Counted from the first letter of the stretch, positions 17,412 to 25,985 are shown. The stretch is DNA of 64,000 nt from Anoxynatronum sibiricum (GCF_039414295.1 NZ_JBCITM010000002.1:186001-250000); one strand, 5' to 3'. The notes: a model not told the origin generated them from the sequence alone. Numbers and translations: made by a program.

Positions 17412-18461
17412 TCAGAAATTATCTATTTCTTCTAAAAGCTCTTCAACAATTCGATTCTCGGGAATTTTACGAATGACTTGGCCTTTTTTGAAAAGTAATG
17501 CGCAACCTTTTCCCCCTGCTATTCCGATATCTGCCTCTCGCGCTTCACCAGGACCATTCACAGCGCACCCCATAATTGCAACGGTTAGGTTTTTCTCTTT
17601 GCTAATGAGATTATTTTCAATCTGTCGGGCAAGTTCAATGAGATCAATCTGACATCGACCGCATGTCGGGCAAGAAATAATCTGAATGCGATCTTTCAAC
17701 AGGCCCAAAACCCGCAATATTTTTTTACCTGCTTCTATTTCAAGAACAGGATCAGCCGTTAGCGAAACCCGGATGGTGTCACCAATACCATCCAGCAACA
17801 GCGCACCAATGCCAATTGCAGATTTAAGTGTACCAATTTCATGATTCCCGGCTTCTGTGACGCCCAAATGAAGCGGGTATGGCACTTTTGAAGAAATTTG
17901 TCGATAAGCTTCCACCATCACGTCCAAGCTGCTGGCTTTTAATGATAACACAATTTGGTCGAAATTATCTGCTTCCAGTAATCTGACATGTTCCAATGCA
18001 CTTTCAACTAAAGCCTCAGCGGTAGCGCCACCAAAGTGTTCCAGTATCCGATGATCAAGAGAACCAGCATTCACGCCAATACGAATGGGAATATTTTTTT
18101 CTTTCGCCATTTCTGTCACCATTTGAACGCGTTTTCTACTGCCTATATTACCTGGGTTAATCCTCAGCTTATCAATTCCCTCTTGCATGGCAATGAGAGC
18201 AAGGTTGTAATCAAAGTGTATATCTGCAACCAGTGGAATACTAATCTGTTTTTTGATGGATCCTATAGCTTTCGCCGCCTCCACATCCGGAACAGCCACT
18301 CGGACTATCTGGCAACCGGCATTTTCCAACCGCCGAATTTGAGCTACGGTGTCTTTGACATTTCGGGTATCGGTGGTCGTCATGGATTGGATAGCAATGG
18401 GATTCGGCCCTCCAATGGATAGAGAGCCGATGTTAACAATAGTTGATTTTCGTTCATTCAT
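17412..18461 (-). CDS. ispG: 4-hydroxy-3-methylbut-2-enyl diphosphate synthase (IspG/GcpE)
   Basis: Iron-sulfur enzyme of the MEP isoprenoid pathway, reducing MEcPP to HMBPP; 349 residues, the short bacterial form. The N-terminal TIM barrel begins IGGPNPIAIQSMTTTDT. The C-terminal cluster domain carries the ligands in CPTCGRC (near 264-270) and CAVNGPGEA, including the Glu ligand. Start ATG 18461 follows AAAGGTGA. It sits next to rseP and dxr, so two MEP genes are in one cluster; Bacillus has proS at this place instead, while clostridia usually have ispG. Confidence 0.98.
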   Translation of the reverse strand: MNERKSTIVNIGSLSIGGPNPIAIQSMTTTDTRNVKDTVAQIRRLENAGCQIVRVAVPDVEAAKAIGSIKKQISIPLVADIHFDYNLALIAMQEGIDKLRINPGNIGSRKRVQMVTEMAKEKNIPIRIGVNAGSLDHRILEHFGGATAEALVESALEHVRLLEADNFDQIVLSLKASSLDVMVEAYRQISSKVPYPLHLGVTEAGNHEIGTLKSAIGIGALLLDGIGDTIRVSLTADPVLEIEAGKKILRVLGLLKDRIQIISCPTCGRCQIDLIELARQIENNLISKEKNLTVAIMGCAVNGPGEAREADIGIAGGKGCALLFKKGQVIRKIPENRIVEELLEEIDNF

Positions 18462-18519
18462 TCTCAGTCACCTTTTCAGTTATCTTGATTTCACTTTGAT
18501 ATGGTATTTTTGCAAGTAT

Positions 18520-19524
18520 TTAAAAAAATGTCAAAATGTCTTTATACGTGATAACTACCATTAACAGCATTAATAACGTAATGCCAATCATGTGTACCAT
18601 CGCTTCTTTTTCAGGGTCAATTGGTCGACCCCTTAAGCCTTCAATCAGAAGAAAAATAATGCGACTTCCATCAAGGGCTGGAATTGGCAGCAAATTCATA
18701 ATGCCTAAATTTATACTGATCAGTCCTGCCAATCCAACCACATCCATCCATCCAGAGCGACTCGCCTGCCCCACAAGACTTATAATACCAACAGGTCCTG
18801 CCACATCAGCAGTATCGGCCTGGCCTCTAATCAATTGGCGCAGGAATGAAAATATCTCCGAAAAGATAAATTTTGATTGTTCAAAACTGTTTCGAAATGC
18901 GGCTGGCAGTGATTTTTCCAAGCCCGGTATAATGCCAATGAGAAGCCGACCTGTTGCCTCATCAAATCTTGGTGTAACAGAAAACCGCAGCGTTTCGCCC
19001 TGACGATTGACGATTACTTCCACCTGATTACCTCCTGATGATGCAATTTCTGCCACCAGTTTTTCCCATGTATTAATTTCTTCACCATCAATTTCAACAA
19101 CTTTATCGCCAGATTGCAAACCTGCCTCTTGGGCCGGAGAGTTGGGAATCATGTCTCCAATATGTGTTCCGGGGACTCCCAGCGAGAAAAAAATCAGAAA
19201 AAAACACATAAACCCCAGTATGAAATTCATCAAAGGCCCAGCAAGAATGACACTGATACGCGCTTTCACTGTCTTCTGACTGAAGCTGTCAGAGGCCGAC
19301 GAGTTTTCATCTTCTCCTTCCATGCGAACAAAACCACCGATGGGAAAAACCCTCAATGCATAGACTGTGCCCCGGTGCTTATGTTGAATCAATTTTGGAC
19401 CCATGCCAATGGCAAACTCGTGGACGCGGATACCGACAAGTTTCGCCACCCCAAAGTGTCCTAGTTCATGAAAAAAAACCAGCAGTCCAAAGACTAATAT
19501 TGCTACAATGGCAGTTGTCATCAT
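18520..19524 (-). CDS. rseP: Site-2 intramembrane zinc protease RseP/RasP
   Basis: Membrane metalloprotease that cleaves anti-sigma factors and signal-peptide remnants within the membrane; 334 residues. HELGH is in the first membrane segment (about residues 19-23). The second zinc-ligand motif NLLPIPALDGSR is in a later segment, and a single PDZ domain (GLQSGDKVVEIDGEEI) lies between. Four hydrophobic segments are seen. It starts with two ATGs in tandem behind GGAAGGTG; either is possible. It lies 11 bases after dxr, the order uppS-cdsA-dxr-rseP conserved in Firmicutes. Confidence 0.97.
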   Translation of the reverse strand: MMTTAIVAILVFGLLVFFHELGHFGVAKLVGIRVHEFAIGMGPKLIQHKHRGTVYALRVFPIGGFVRMEGEDENSSASDSFSQKTVKARISVILAGPLMNFILGFMCFFLIFFSLGVPGTHIGDMIPNSPAQEAGLQSGDKVVEIDGEEINTWEKLVAEIASSGGNQVEVIVNRQGETLRFSVTPRFDEATGRLLIGIIPGLEKSLPAAFRNSFEQSKFIFSEIFSFLRQLIRGQADTADVAGPVGIISLVGQASRSGWMDVVGLAGLISINLGIMNLLPIPALDGSRIIFLLIEGLRGRPIDPEKEAMVHMIGITLLMLLMVVITYKDILTFF

Positions 19525-19535
19525 TTACACCTTCC

Positions 19536-20684
19536 TTAGAAAAAAGACTTGAGCATCGATCGCGTCCAATTCTCCACTTCTATCAATTCTTCCAGCTCCA
19601 TATATTCAAAAGGCATATGCTGATGCATCACCTGCTCGATATAATCCGATATCTGATAAACACCAATTCTTCTCTGTAAAAAAGCCTCCACGAGAAAATC
19701 ATTTGCTGCATTCATTACGCAGGGCAATGTTTTGCCAACGCAAAGCGCTTCTCTTGCTAAACGCAGACACGGAAACTTTTCCACGTTTGGTGATTCAAAT
19801 GTAAGTGCACCAATTGACAACAGATCCAATGAATTCCACTGGTTTTTTAGTCGCTTTGGCCATGATAGTGCGTATTGGATGGGCACCCGCATATCCGGTA
19901 AACCCATCTGTGCCAGAACTGAAGTATCGTGAAATTCAACCATGGAGTGAACAATACTTTGCGGATGTATCAGAACATCAATTTGATCATTCGTCAGATC
20001 AAAAAGCCAGGCGGCTTCAATGATCTCAAGGCCTTTGTTCATCATAGTGGCTGAATCGATGGTGATTTTTTGCCCCATCGACCAATTCGGATGATTAAGT
20101 GCGTCTTCCAAGGTAGCACGATTAATGGACTCCCTGTTCCATGTGCGGAAGGGACCCCCTGAAGCAGTAAGAATAACTCGTTTGACTTCTTTCTTGTCTT
20201 CACCATTCAAACACTGAAATATTGCTGAATGTTCACTGTCAACCGGAATGATTTGTTTTCCATTTTGAGCCGCCAGTTTCGTCATCAGCATTCCACCTGA
20301 AACCAAAGATTCTTTATTGGCCAATGCCAAGTCTTTCCCATTTTTTAAAGCAAGATAGCTGGGAGTCAGCCCACGACTTCCCACCAAAGCATTCAATACC
20401 AACTCAGTTTCCGGCATTGAAACGGCTGTCTCTAACCCATGATCACCGTATAATATGCGTGTTTTGCTTGTCGCTAACATTCTGGTTAGATGCTGCGCAT
20501 CCTCATGTTTTTTCAAAACCGCCACTTTTGGTTCAAACTCAATAATCTGTTTTGCAAGCAGATCAATGTTATGCCCCGCTGTTAAAGCGACGACGTCATA
20601 CGCTTCATGATGTTTGCGAACCACATCCAGCGCTTGTGTTCCTATTGAGCCTGTAGAACCCAACAGAGAAATTTTTTTGGACAC
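19536..20684 (-). CDS. dxr: 1-deoxy-D-xylulose 5-phosphate reductoisomerase
   Basis: Second enzyme of the MEP pathway, NADPH- and metal-dependent; 382 residues with this start. The NADPH loop LLGSTGSIGTQALDV is directly at the N-terminus. LANKESLVSGG, PVDSEHSAIFQCL, TASGGPFR and the loop NHPNWSMGQKITIDSATMMN are all intact. The frame is open to an ATG at 20714, but the GTG at 20684 (behind GCGGGGTG) gives the usual short N-terminus before the Rossmann strand. It lies 51 bases after cdsA. Confidence 0.96.
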   Translation of the reverse strand: MSKKISLLGSTGSIGTQALDVVRKHHEAYDVVALTAGHNIDLLAKQIIEFEPKVAVLKKHEDAQHLTRMLATSKTRILYGDHGLETAVSMPETELVLNALVGSRGLTPSYLALKNGKDLALANKESLVSGGMLMTKLAAQNGKQIIPVDSEHSAIFQCLNGEDKKEVKRVILTASGGPFRTWNRESINRATLEDALNHPNWSMGQKITIDSATMMNKGLEIIEAAWLFDLTNDQIDVLIHPQSIVHSMVEFHDTSVLAQMGLPDMRVPIQYALSWPKRLKNQWNSLDLLSIGALTFESPNVEKFPCLRLAREALCVGKTLPCVMNAANDFLVEAFLQRRIGVYQISDYIEQVMHQHMPFEYMELEELIEVENWTRSMLKSFF

Positions 20685-20735
20685 AACTACACCCCGCTTA
20701 TCATCATATCTCATTCATACCCGCATCTCTTGGCT

Positions 20736-21524
20736 TTATCGCAAAATCAATATTTTTAAAAAGAGGTAGACGAAAGGAGCTGTTAAAAGAATGCTGTCAA
20801 AACGATCAAGGATTCCACCGTGCCCTGGAAACAAGTGTCCAAAATCTTTTATTCCCACGGTTCGTTTAATGAGCGAAGCAGAAAGGTCACCAAATTGAGA
20901 TACAACTGCTCCCAGGCAACCTAAAAGAAGAAATGCAGGTAGGTGACCTGGCATAAATGCTGTTGAGAAAATCATACATCCAAGCATGCTGCCTACAATT
21001 CCTCCGACGGCGCCTTCGATGGTCTTTTGGGGACTAATAGAGGGGCATAATTTTCGGCGACCAATGGCGTACCCTGTCAGATAAGCTCCGGAATCGCATC
21101 CCCATGAAATAATAAACACTAACCAGAGGGCGTGTGGCATTATTAACGCTTCAATTAAAAGCATTTGATATAAAAGCACCGTCACATAGATAAAGCCAAA
21201 CCACGTGATCAATGTATCCTGCATTTGAATGGTCTTGTGATGCAACACCCAAATTACCAAAAGGATAACCAGTGTCATCGGAATGGCGATTTGCTGAGCA
21301 GTATCCCCATTGATAAGAAAAAATCCAATGTATAAAATGCCTGTACCGCTATAGCCGGTCCATGAAATTGGGTTAAACCCCCCTTGTCGAGCACATTGAT
21401 AAAACTCGTGTAGGCCGATGAAAGACACTGCCATCAAGGAAAGTGTTAGCAAATGAGAACCTTTGGTTAAAATAAAAAACAAAATTGGTAGCCCTACAAT
21501 CGTGGTTAGGATGCGTTTGCCCAA
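20736..21524 (-). CDS. cdsA: Phosphatidate cytidylyltransferase
   Basis: Integral membrane enzyme making CDP-diacylglycerol from phosphatidic acid and CTP; 262 residues with about seven or eight hydrophobic segments. The CdsA signature near the C-terminus is intact: SLIKRTVGIKDFG followed by PGHGGILDRFDS. Start is TTG 21524 behind AAGGAGG at seven bases. It lies 13 bases after uppS. Confidence 0.96.
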   Translation of the reverse strand: MGKRILTTIVGLPILFFILTKGSHLLTLSLMAVSFIGLHEFYQCARQGGFNPISWTGYSGTGILYIGFFLINGDTAQQIAIPMTLVILLVIWVLHHKTIQMQDTLITWFGFIYVTVLLYQMLLIEALIMPHALWLVFIISWGCDSGAYLTGYAIGRRKLCPSISPQKTIEGAVGGIVGSMLGCMIFSTAFMPGHLPAFLLLGCLGAVVSQFGDLSASLIKRTVGIKDFGHLFPGHGGILDRFDSILLTAPFVYLFLKILILR

Positions 21525-21537
21525 AGTGCTGCCTCCT

Positions 21538-22287
21538 TTATGTTAACCCGCCAAAACGCCGTTTTCTGTTTTGGTAGTCTTTGATGGCTTCTTTAAAATG
21601 ATCACTTCGAAAATCAGGCCAAAGTGTGTCGGTAAAATAAAGTTCAGTATAGGCAAGTTGCCAAAGCAGAAAATTGCTGATGCGTTGTTCACCACTTGTT
21701 CTGATCAGTAAATCCGGATCAGGTATAAATGCTGTATCTAGTCGCGAACGAATAACATCCTCTGAAATAGATTCAAATTGCAGTTTGCCTTCGATCGCTT
21801 CTTTCATCAGTTGCTTTATCGCACGTGTCAGTTCATTTCTTCCACCATAGTTAAGGGCAATATTCATTTTTAGACCATCATTTAAGGCAGTTTTAGCAAT
21901 AGCCATTTCGATTTCATCTCGAACGGTCTTATGAAATCGGCTCAAGTCACCGATTGTACTGATACTGACCTTCTGTCGATTCAACTCTTCAATCTCTTTG
22001 CGCAGATAGTCAACCAGCAGGTTCATCAAAAATTGAACTTCGTTTTCGGGTCTTTTCCAGTTTTCAGTGGAAAAAGCATACAGCGTCATCATTTCTATGT
22101 TCATTTCTGATGCAGTTTTGACAATTTCTCGAATTGCTTCAACTCCCTGCTGATGACCAGCAGTGCGTGGTAACCGACGTTGTTCGGCCCAGCGGCCATT
22201 ACCATCCATGATAATAGCAATATGGTGTGGTAAACGTTTCATGTCAATGGATTCATCAGGCATCTTTTTCTTTTTAAATAAAGCCAC
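21538..22287 (-). CDS. uppS: Isoprenyl (undecaprenyl) diphosphate synthase
   Basis: Cis-prenyltransferase giving the C55 lipid carrier for cell-wall synthesis; 249 residues. IAIIMDGNGRWA with the catalytic Asp, FSTENWKRP, NYGGR, and IRTSGEQRISNFLLWQ are all present. The start is GTG 22287 with GAGG eight bases ahead; a GTG three codons upstream lies inside the ribosome site. A strong hairpin (22310-22330) immediately precedes it. Confidence 0.97.
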   Translation of the reverse strand: MALFKKKKMPDESIDMKRLPHHIAIIMDGNGRWAEQRRLPRTAGHQQGVEAIREIVKTASEMNIEMMTLYAFSTENWKRPENEVQFLMNLLVDYLRKEIEELNRQKVSISTIGDLSRFHKTVRDEIEMAIAKTALNDGLKMNIALNYGGRNELTRAIKQLMKEAIEGKLQFESISEDVIRSRLDTAFIPDPDLLIRTSGEQRISNFLLWQLAYTELYFTDTLWPDFRSDHFKEAIKDYQNRKRRFGGLT

Positions 22288-22309
22288 AATAAGCACCTCA
22301 GCAATCAGA

Positions 22310-22330
22310 AGCCCCCTGAATCAGGGGGCT
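22310..22330 (-). other. Strong hairpin between the 61-residue gene and uppS
   Basis: A 21-base near-perfect palindrome (arms of 10, AGCCCCCTGA/TCAGGGGGCT) overlaps the stop codon of the upstream small gene and ends 22 bases before the uppS start. On the minus strand it is followed by TCTGATTGC, not a U-tract. It is therefore more likely an attenuating or mRNA-processing/stability element than a full terminator. Confidence 0.6.
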
Positions 22331-22514
22331 AAAAATAAGCGATCAATAATACTGTCTTCCCATGTTCATCAAGCTGTTGGCGAATAATCCTTTGTTCGCC
22401 CGATAAAGAGTTTTTCTCGTCATTAACCTTGATTATCGTAAAAGGTATTTCCATTTTTGATAAACAACTAACAGCTTCTTCTTTAAGTTGTCCCAGAAGA
22501 TCTGGATAAGTCAA
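22329..22514 (-). CDS. Small uncharacterised protein between frr and uppS
   Basis: A 61-residue open frame starting at TTG 22514, with GGAGG eight bases ahead (inside the last codons of frr), only 3 bases after the frr stop. It is hydrophilic, predicted alpha/beta (LLGQLKEEAVSCLSK, then FTIIKVND, then RIIRQQ, then TVLLIAYF), with no membrane segment. I recall short genes ending in a similar IIRQ...YF pattern at this locus in other clostridia, but could not check. Tight spacing and the ribosome site support a real gene. Function unknown; co-expression with ribosome recycling and isoprenoid synthesis is the only clue. Confidence 0.65.
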   Translation of the reverse strand: MTYPDLLGQLKEEAVSCLSKMEIPFTIIKVNDEKNSLSGEQRIIRQQLDEHGKTVLLIAYF

Positions 22515-22517
22515 ATA

Positions 22518-23075
22518 CTAAACCTCCATCATTTCTTTCTCTTTTAGTGCGAGTAGTTCATCAATGCTTTCAATGTATTTATCTGTCATTTTTTGAACTG
22601 TTTCTTGCGCTTGCTTTAAATCATCTTCTGTTATTTCGCCAGATTTTTCCATCTTTTTAAGAGTATCGTTAGCATTGCGTCTTTCATTGCGAATGGCTAC
22701 CCGTCCGTCTTCTGCTTTTCCTTTAACAATCTTTGTTAGATCCCTTCGACGTTCTTCTGTTAGTTGAGGAATAGCCAACCGTATTACTTTTCCATCATTG
22801 GAAGGATTAATTCCCAAATCAGACTTTTGGATGGCCTTTTCTATTTCCGTCAGTACAGAAGGATCAAATGGTTGAATGGTGATTAACCGAGGTTCAGGTG
22901 CAGCAACCGTTGCAATCTGTTTCAAGGGAGTAACCGCTCCATAATACTCAATCGTGATTCGATCCAACATAGCCGGATTAGCACGGCCAGCTCTTACGCT
23001 GTTGAACTCATCCTGAATGACTGCAATGGTTTTCTTCATTTTTTCCTCAACGGCTTTATGGATTTCCAGTTGCAT
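22518..23075 (-). CDS. frr: Ribosome recycling factor
   Basis: Dissociates post-termination ribosomes together with EF-G; 185 residues, exact family length. The conserved FNSVRAGRANPAMLDRI, PEPRLITIQPFD and LTEERRRDLTK stretches are present, and the two-helix coiled domain closes the protein. Start ATG 23075 behind AAAGGGGG. The open frame extends 31 codons upstream into pyrH but without a ribosome site. It lies 19 bases after pyrH. Confidence 0.98.
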   Translation of the reverse strand: MQLEIHKAVEEKMKKTIAVIQDEFNSVRAGRANPAMLDRITIEYYGAVTPLKQIATVAAPEPRLITIQPFDPSVLTEIEKAIQKSDLGINPSNDGKVIRLAIPQLTEERRRDLTKIVKGKAEDGRVAIRNERRNANDTLKKMEKSGEITEDDLKQAQETVQKMTDKYIESIDELLALKEKEMMEV

Positions 23076-23094
23076 CGTTAATCCCCCTTTGAAA

Positions 23095-23805
23095 TTAGCT
23101 GTGAATATAGGTGCCAATGGCTTTGCCCAACACCACTTTCTTAATATTTTCAGGGTCGTCAAGGCCAAACACTTTGATGGGAATCTGATTATCCATACAC
23201 AAGGAAGTTGCTGTAGAATCCATGACTTTAAGCCCTCTATTTAACACATCAATGTAACTGATATCGAGTAGCTTGTTGGCGTCATCGTTTTCATTGGGAT
23301 CTTTATCATATACTGCATCCACTTTTTTAGCCAGTAGAATAACATCTGCTTCAATTTCAGCTGCTCGCAAAGCCGCCGTTGTGTCTGTTGAAAAATAAGG
23401 ATTTCCAGTGCCGGCTGCAAATATGACGACGCGATTTTTCTCCAAGTGTCTTACCGCACGTCTGCGAATGTAGGGTTCCGCAATTTGCCTCATCTCAATA
23501 GCGGTTTGAACACGTGTAACGACTTCAACATTCTCCAGTGCATCCTGGAGTGCGAGACTGTTGATAACGGTCGCCATCATACCCATATAGTCTGCAGTCG
23601 TTCTGTCCATATGTGTACCAGTGCGCCCTCGCCAAAAATTACCGCCGCCAACAACAACAGCCACCTGAACACCCATATTAACCACTTCTTTAATCTGACC
23701 GGCGATACGCACAAGCGTATCAGGGTCAAGGCCAAATCCCTTTTCTCCCGCCAATGCTTCTCCGCTAAGTTTAAGTAGTATTCGATGATATAAAGGTTTT
23801 TCCAT
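23095..23805 (-). CDS. pyrH: UMP kinase
   Basis: Hexameric bacterial UMP kinase of pyrimidine nucleotide synthesis; 236 residues. LKLSGEALAG at the N-terminus, VVVGGGNFWRG, the FAAGTGNPYFSTDTTAALRA segment and DAVYDKDP mark the amino-acid-kinase fold. ATG 23805 is preferred over the TTG one codon earlier; GGGAG lies 9 bases ahead. The 91-base gap to tsf holds a perfect 9-bp hairpin. Confidence 0.98.
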   Translation of the reverse strand: MEKPLYHRILLKLSGEALAGEKGFGLDPDTLVRIAGQIKEVVNMGVQVAVVVGGGNFWRGRTGTHMDRTTADYMGMMATVINSLALQDALENVEVVTRVQTAIEMRQIAEPYIRRRAVRHLEKNRVVIFAAGTGNPYFSTDTTAALRAAEIEADVILLAKKVDAVYDKDPNENDDANKLLDISYIDVLNRGLKVMDSTATSLCMDNQIPIKVFGLDDPENIKKVVLGKAIGTYIHS

Positions 23806-23865
23806 CAACTGATTCTCCCGTCTTGCTGATGTTTTAAGGCATCATTGTCAGACTTCATAGTTAAA

Positions 23866-23885
23866 GAGAACACCAAGGTGTTCTC
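23866..23885 (-). terminator. Hairpin between tsf and pyrH
   Basis: A perfect 9-bp stem, GAGAACACC/GGTGTTCTC, with a 2-base centre, begins 12 bases after the tsf stop. On the minus strand it is followed by TTTAACTATG, a short weak U-tract. It is probably a partial terminator that lowers pyrH-frr expression relative to rpsB-tsf. Confidence 0.6.
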
Positions 23886-23896
23886 ATTTGAATCAA

Positions 23897-24541
23897 TTAC
23901 TGGATTTGTTTTGCCACTTCTTCTGCAAAATTTTCCTCTTTTTTCTCGATTCCTTCGCCAACTTCGAAGCGCGCAAATCTTCTAATGCTCAGATGTTCGC
24001 CGATTTTTGCCACTTTCTCCGTTAATAGTTGTTGAATCGTCATATCAGGATCTTTCACAAAGTCTTGCTCAAGCAGACACACTTCTTTGTAATATTTTTC
24101 GATGCGGCCTTCCACCATTTTATCAACTATTTTTTCTGGCTTTCCTTCGTTTAGTGCTTGTTTGCGTAGAATGTCTCGTTCCTTCTCAATCATGTCTTGA
24201 GGAACTTCTTCACGACTGACGTATTGTGGGTTTGAAGCAGCAATTTGCATGGCAACATCCTTGACAAAATTACGAAACTCTTCATTTTTCGCAACAAAGT
24301 CTGTCTCGGAGTTCACTTCCAGCAAAACACCGATTCGTCCACCATGAATATATGCTTCAACAATACCTTCTGCAGCGATTCTGCCTGCTTTTTTGGCAAC
24401 TGCTGCCAGTCCTTTTTCTCTCAACACTTCCACCGCTTTTTCCATGTCTCCGTCAGTTTCAACCAGCGCTTTTTTGCAGTCCATCATGCCGGCTCCTGTT
24501 TTTTCTCGTAATTCTTTAACCATGCCTGCCGTAATGTTCAT
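23897..24541 (-). CDS. tsf: Elongation factor Ts
   Basis: Nucleotide exchange factor for EF-Tu; 214 residues, the short form. The N-terminal UBA-like domain ends with REKTGAGMMDCKKAL. The core motif EVNSETDFVAKNEEF contains the TDFV element that inserts into EF-Tu. A short coiled-coil segment and C-terminal module follow. Start ATG 24541 behind GGAGGGTG. It lies 77 bases after rpsB; the gap holds a long imperfect hairpin. Confidence 0.98.
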   Translation of the reverse strand: MNITAGMVKELREKTGAGMMDCKKALVETDGDMEKAVEVLREKGLAAVAKKAGRIAAEGIVEAYIHGGRIGVLLEVNSETDFVAKNEEFRNFVKDVAMQIAASNPQYVSREEVPQDMIEKERDILRKQALNEGKPEKIVDKMVEGRIEKYYKEVCLLEQDFVKDPDMTIQQLLTEKVAKIGEHLSIRRFARFEVGEGIEKKEENFAEEVAKQIQ

Positions 24542-24568
24542 GAGTTCACCCTCCATGATAATAGTAAA

Positions 24569-24607
24569 GGCAAGGGGTGGAATGACAAATGCACTCCTAC
24601 CCTTACC
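24569..24607 (-). terminator. Imperfect hairpin between rpsB and tsf (attenuator-like)
   Basis: The minus strand can form 8 bp (GGTAAGGG with CCCTTGCC, one G-T pair), a 2x2 internal mismatch, and a further 6 bp, and is then followed by TTTACTATTATC. It starts 12 bases after the rpsB stop. Partial termination between rpsB and tsf is known in Escherichia coli; the same role here is inference. Confidence 0.5.
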
Positions 24608-24618
24608 TTATTATAACA

Positions 24619-25338
24619 TTAAGCTTCCGCTGAAGTTTCTTCAGCTTCATCCTGAAAACTTTGTTTTCCTTCTACGACAGCATCTGCCATAGTTGCCGCC
24701 AAAAGCTTAACAGCTCGAATGGCATCGTCGTTGCCAGGAATCACATAATCAATTTCATCAGGATCGCAGTTGGTGTCAACAATCGCAACTACTGGTATTC
24801 CCAATTTTCTGGCTTCCAATATGGCAATGCGTTCTTTTCGGGGGTCTACCACAAAAAGTGCATGTGGCATTTCTTTCATGTCCTTGATTCCACCCAAAAA
24901 CTTTTCGAGCCTTTCCATTTCATGCTTCAGTTGAATGACTTCTTTTTTGGGTAGAACATCGAAGGTGCCATCTTCCTCCATTTTTTCAAGCTTATGCAAG
25001 CGGTCAATGCGCAGCTTAATGGTTTTGAAGTTTGTTAACATGCCCCCCAGCCATCGCTGATTGACAAAGTACATGCCACAACGTTTCGCTTCCTCTGCAA
25101 TGGATTCTTGAGCCTGTTTTTTTGTTCCAACAAATAGAATCTTTCCGCCTTCTTCCACCACACTCTTGATCACATTGTAGGCCGCATCAACTTTTTTGAC
25201 AGTTTTCTGCAGATCAATAATATAAATACCATTTCGTTCTGTGAAGATGTACTCTGCCATCTTGGGGTTCCATCTTCTTGTCTGGTGCCCAAAATGCACC
25301 CCTGCTTCTAACAACTGCTTCATTGATACTACACTCAT
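24619..25338 (-). CDS. rpsB: Small ribosomal subunit protein S2
   Basis: 30S protein, 239 residues. The N-terminal MKQLLEAGVHFGHQTRRWNP, YIIDLQKT, FVGTKKQAQ and WLGGMLTNF segments are all typical, with a C-terminal acidic tail. Start ATG 25338 has AGGAGG eight bases ahead; the open frame upstream has no better start. It follows the end of the fla/che operon as in Bacillus, but has its own promoter at 25450-25478. Confidence 0.98.
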   Translation of the reverse strand: MSVVSMKQLLEAGVHFGHQTRRWNPKMAEYIFTERNGIYIIDLQKTVKKVDAAYNVIKSVVEEGGKILFVGTKKQAQESIAEEAKRCGMYFVNQRWLGGMLTNFKTIKLRIDRLHKLEKMEEDGTFDVLPKKEVIQLKHEMERLEKFLGGIKDMKEMPHALFVVDPRKERIAILEARKLGIPVVAIVDTNCDPDEIDYVIPGNDDAIRAVKLLAATMADAVVEGKQSFQDEAEETSAEA

Positions 25339-25449
25339 TTTGCTAACCTCCTGAATTGTTTTATCCGCCACTTCCATCCATTTTCTCCGGGACTCCCTGT
25401 GGGAGCACCTCCATCGAAATCAAGAAGTGTGTGATTTGTTGCCTTATGT

Positions 25450-25478
25450 ATTCTATCATATCAATCGTTGCAAGGCAA
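25450..25478 (-). promoter_or_regulatory. SigA-type promoter of rpsB
   Basis: Minus strand TTGCCT, 17 bases, TAGAAT. It lies in the 175-base gap between the SwrB-like gene and rpsB. The leader would be about 105 bases and contains a small CTCCC/GGGAG hairpin at 25393-25405. No terminator precedes it, so fla/che readthrough into rpsB is possible. Confidence 0.65.
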
Positions 25479-25480
25479 CG
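25466..25480. repeat. Perfect inverted repeat over the rpsB -35 region
   Basis: CGTTGC-AAG-GCAACG: 6-base arms with a 3-base centre, covering the whole -35 hexamer. It has no U-tract, so it is not an obvious terminator. It could be an operator or could be chance. Confidence 0.4.
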
Positions 25481-25513
25481 GATTTTTATATTTAGGATGT
25501 GTAACTGTTAATT

Positions 25514-25984
25514 TCAATAATCATCTTTTGTCTCTCGCATCTGCTTCATGACCGCACGTACCATTTGTGCTTCGCCAATGCTCTTTCCTGTTAGTTTTGC
25601 AGCCTGTTCCACAGATATCCCTTCCTGCAGCAATAGAATCAATTCCTGGTTTTTTTGAACAAAAGTGTGAAATTGAAGGCTGTTGAGGAAAGAGGATGGA
25701 AATGAATCGGTTGCTCTTGGCTGGTCTTCATTCTTCTGTTGAAGTTGCATAACTTCATCTTTCAGGTTGGCAACTTCTTCTTCCATGGCGGTGACCCGCT
25801 CATCCATTCTCCTGATCTTCTCCTGTTCAAAGATGAGTTTTTCCGCTACTTTTTGAACAATTGTATCACCCGCTGTGTGGGATGATCTACTTCTTATCAT
25901 TGCCAACGTTGACAAGATCATTGCGACAAGACTTATGATGGTTACAGCCGTCATAATCTGCAGTGTTTCCGGCAAATCCTTCAC
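25514..25984 (-). CDS. SwrB-like membrane-anchored coiled-coil protein
   Basis: Predicted 156 residues. There is one N-terminal membrane segment (about 10-30) and a coiled coil (about 40-85, rich in Glu/Lys/Gln with regular leucines). A C-terminal helix-turn-helix-like stretch follows (GISVEQAAKLTGKSIGEAQMV). This architecture and the position between sigD and rpsB match SwrB/YlxL of Bacillus, which promotes flagellar basal-body maturation. Sequence identity is not claimed. The start may be GTG 25984 or TTG 25975; both have a usable ribosome site. Last gene of the fla/che operon. Confidence 0.7.
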   Translation of the reverse strand: MKDLPETLQIMTAVTIISLVAMILSTLAMIRSRSSHTAGDTIVQKVAEKLIFEQEKIRRMDERVTAMEEEVANLKDEVMQLQQKNEDQPRATDSFPSSFLNSLQFHTFVQKNQELILLLQEGISVEQAAKLTGKSIGEAQMVRAVMKQMRETKDDY

Positions 25985-25985
25985 C

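Noticed and set aside
22310..22330. Complete intrinsic terminator before uppS
   Set aside because: The stem is strong but no U-run follows on the minus strand; kept only as a hairpin.
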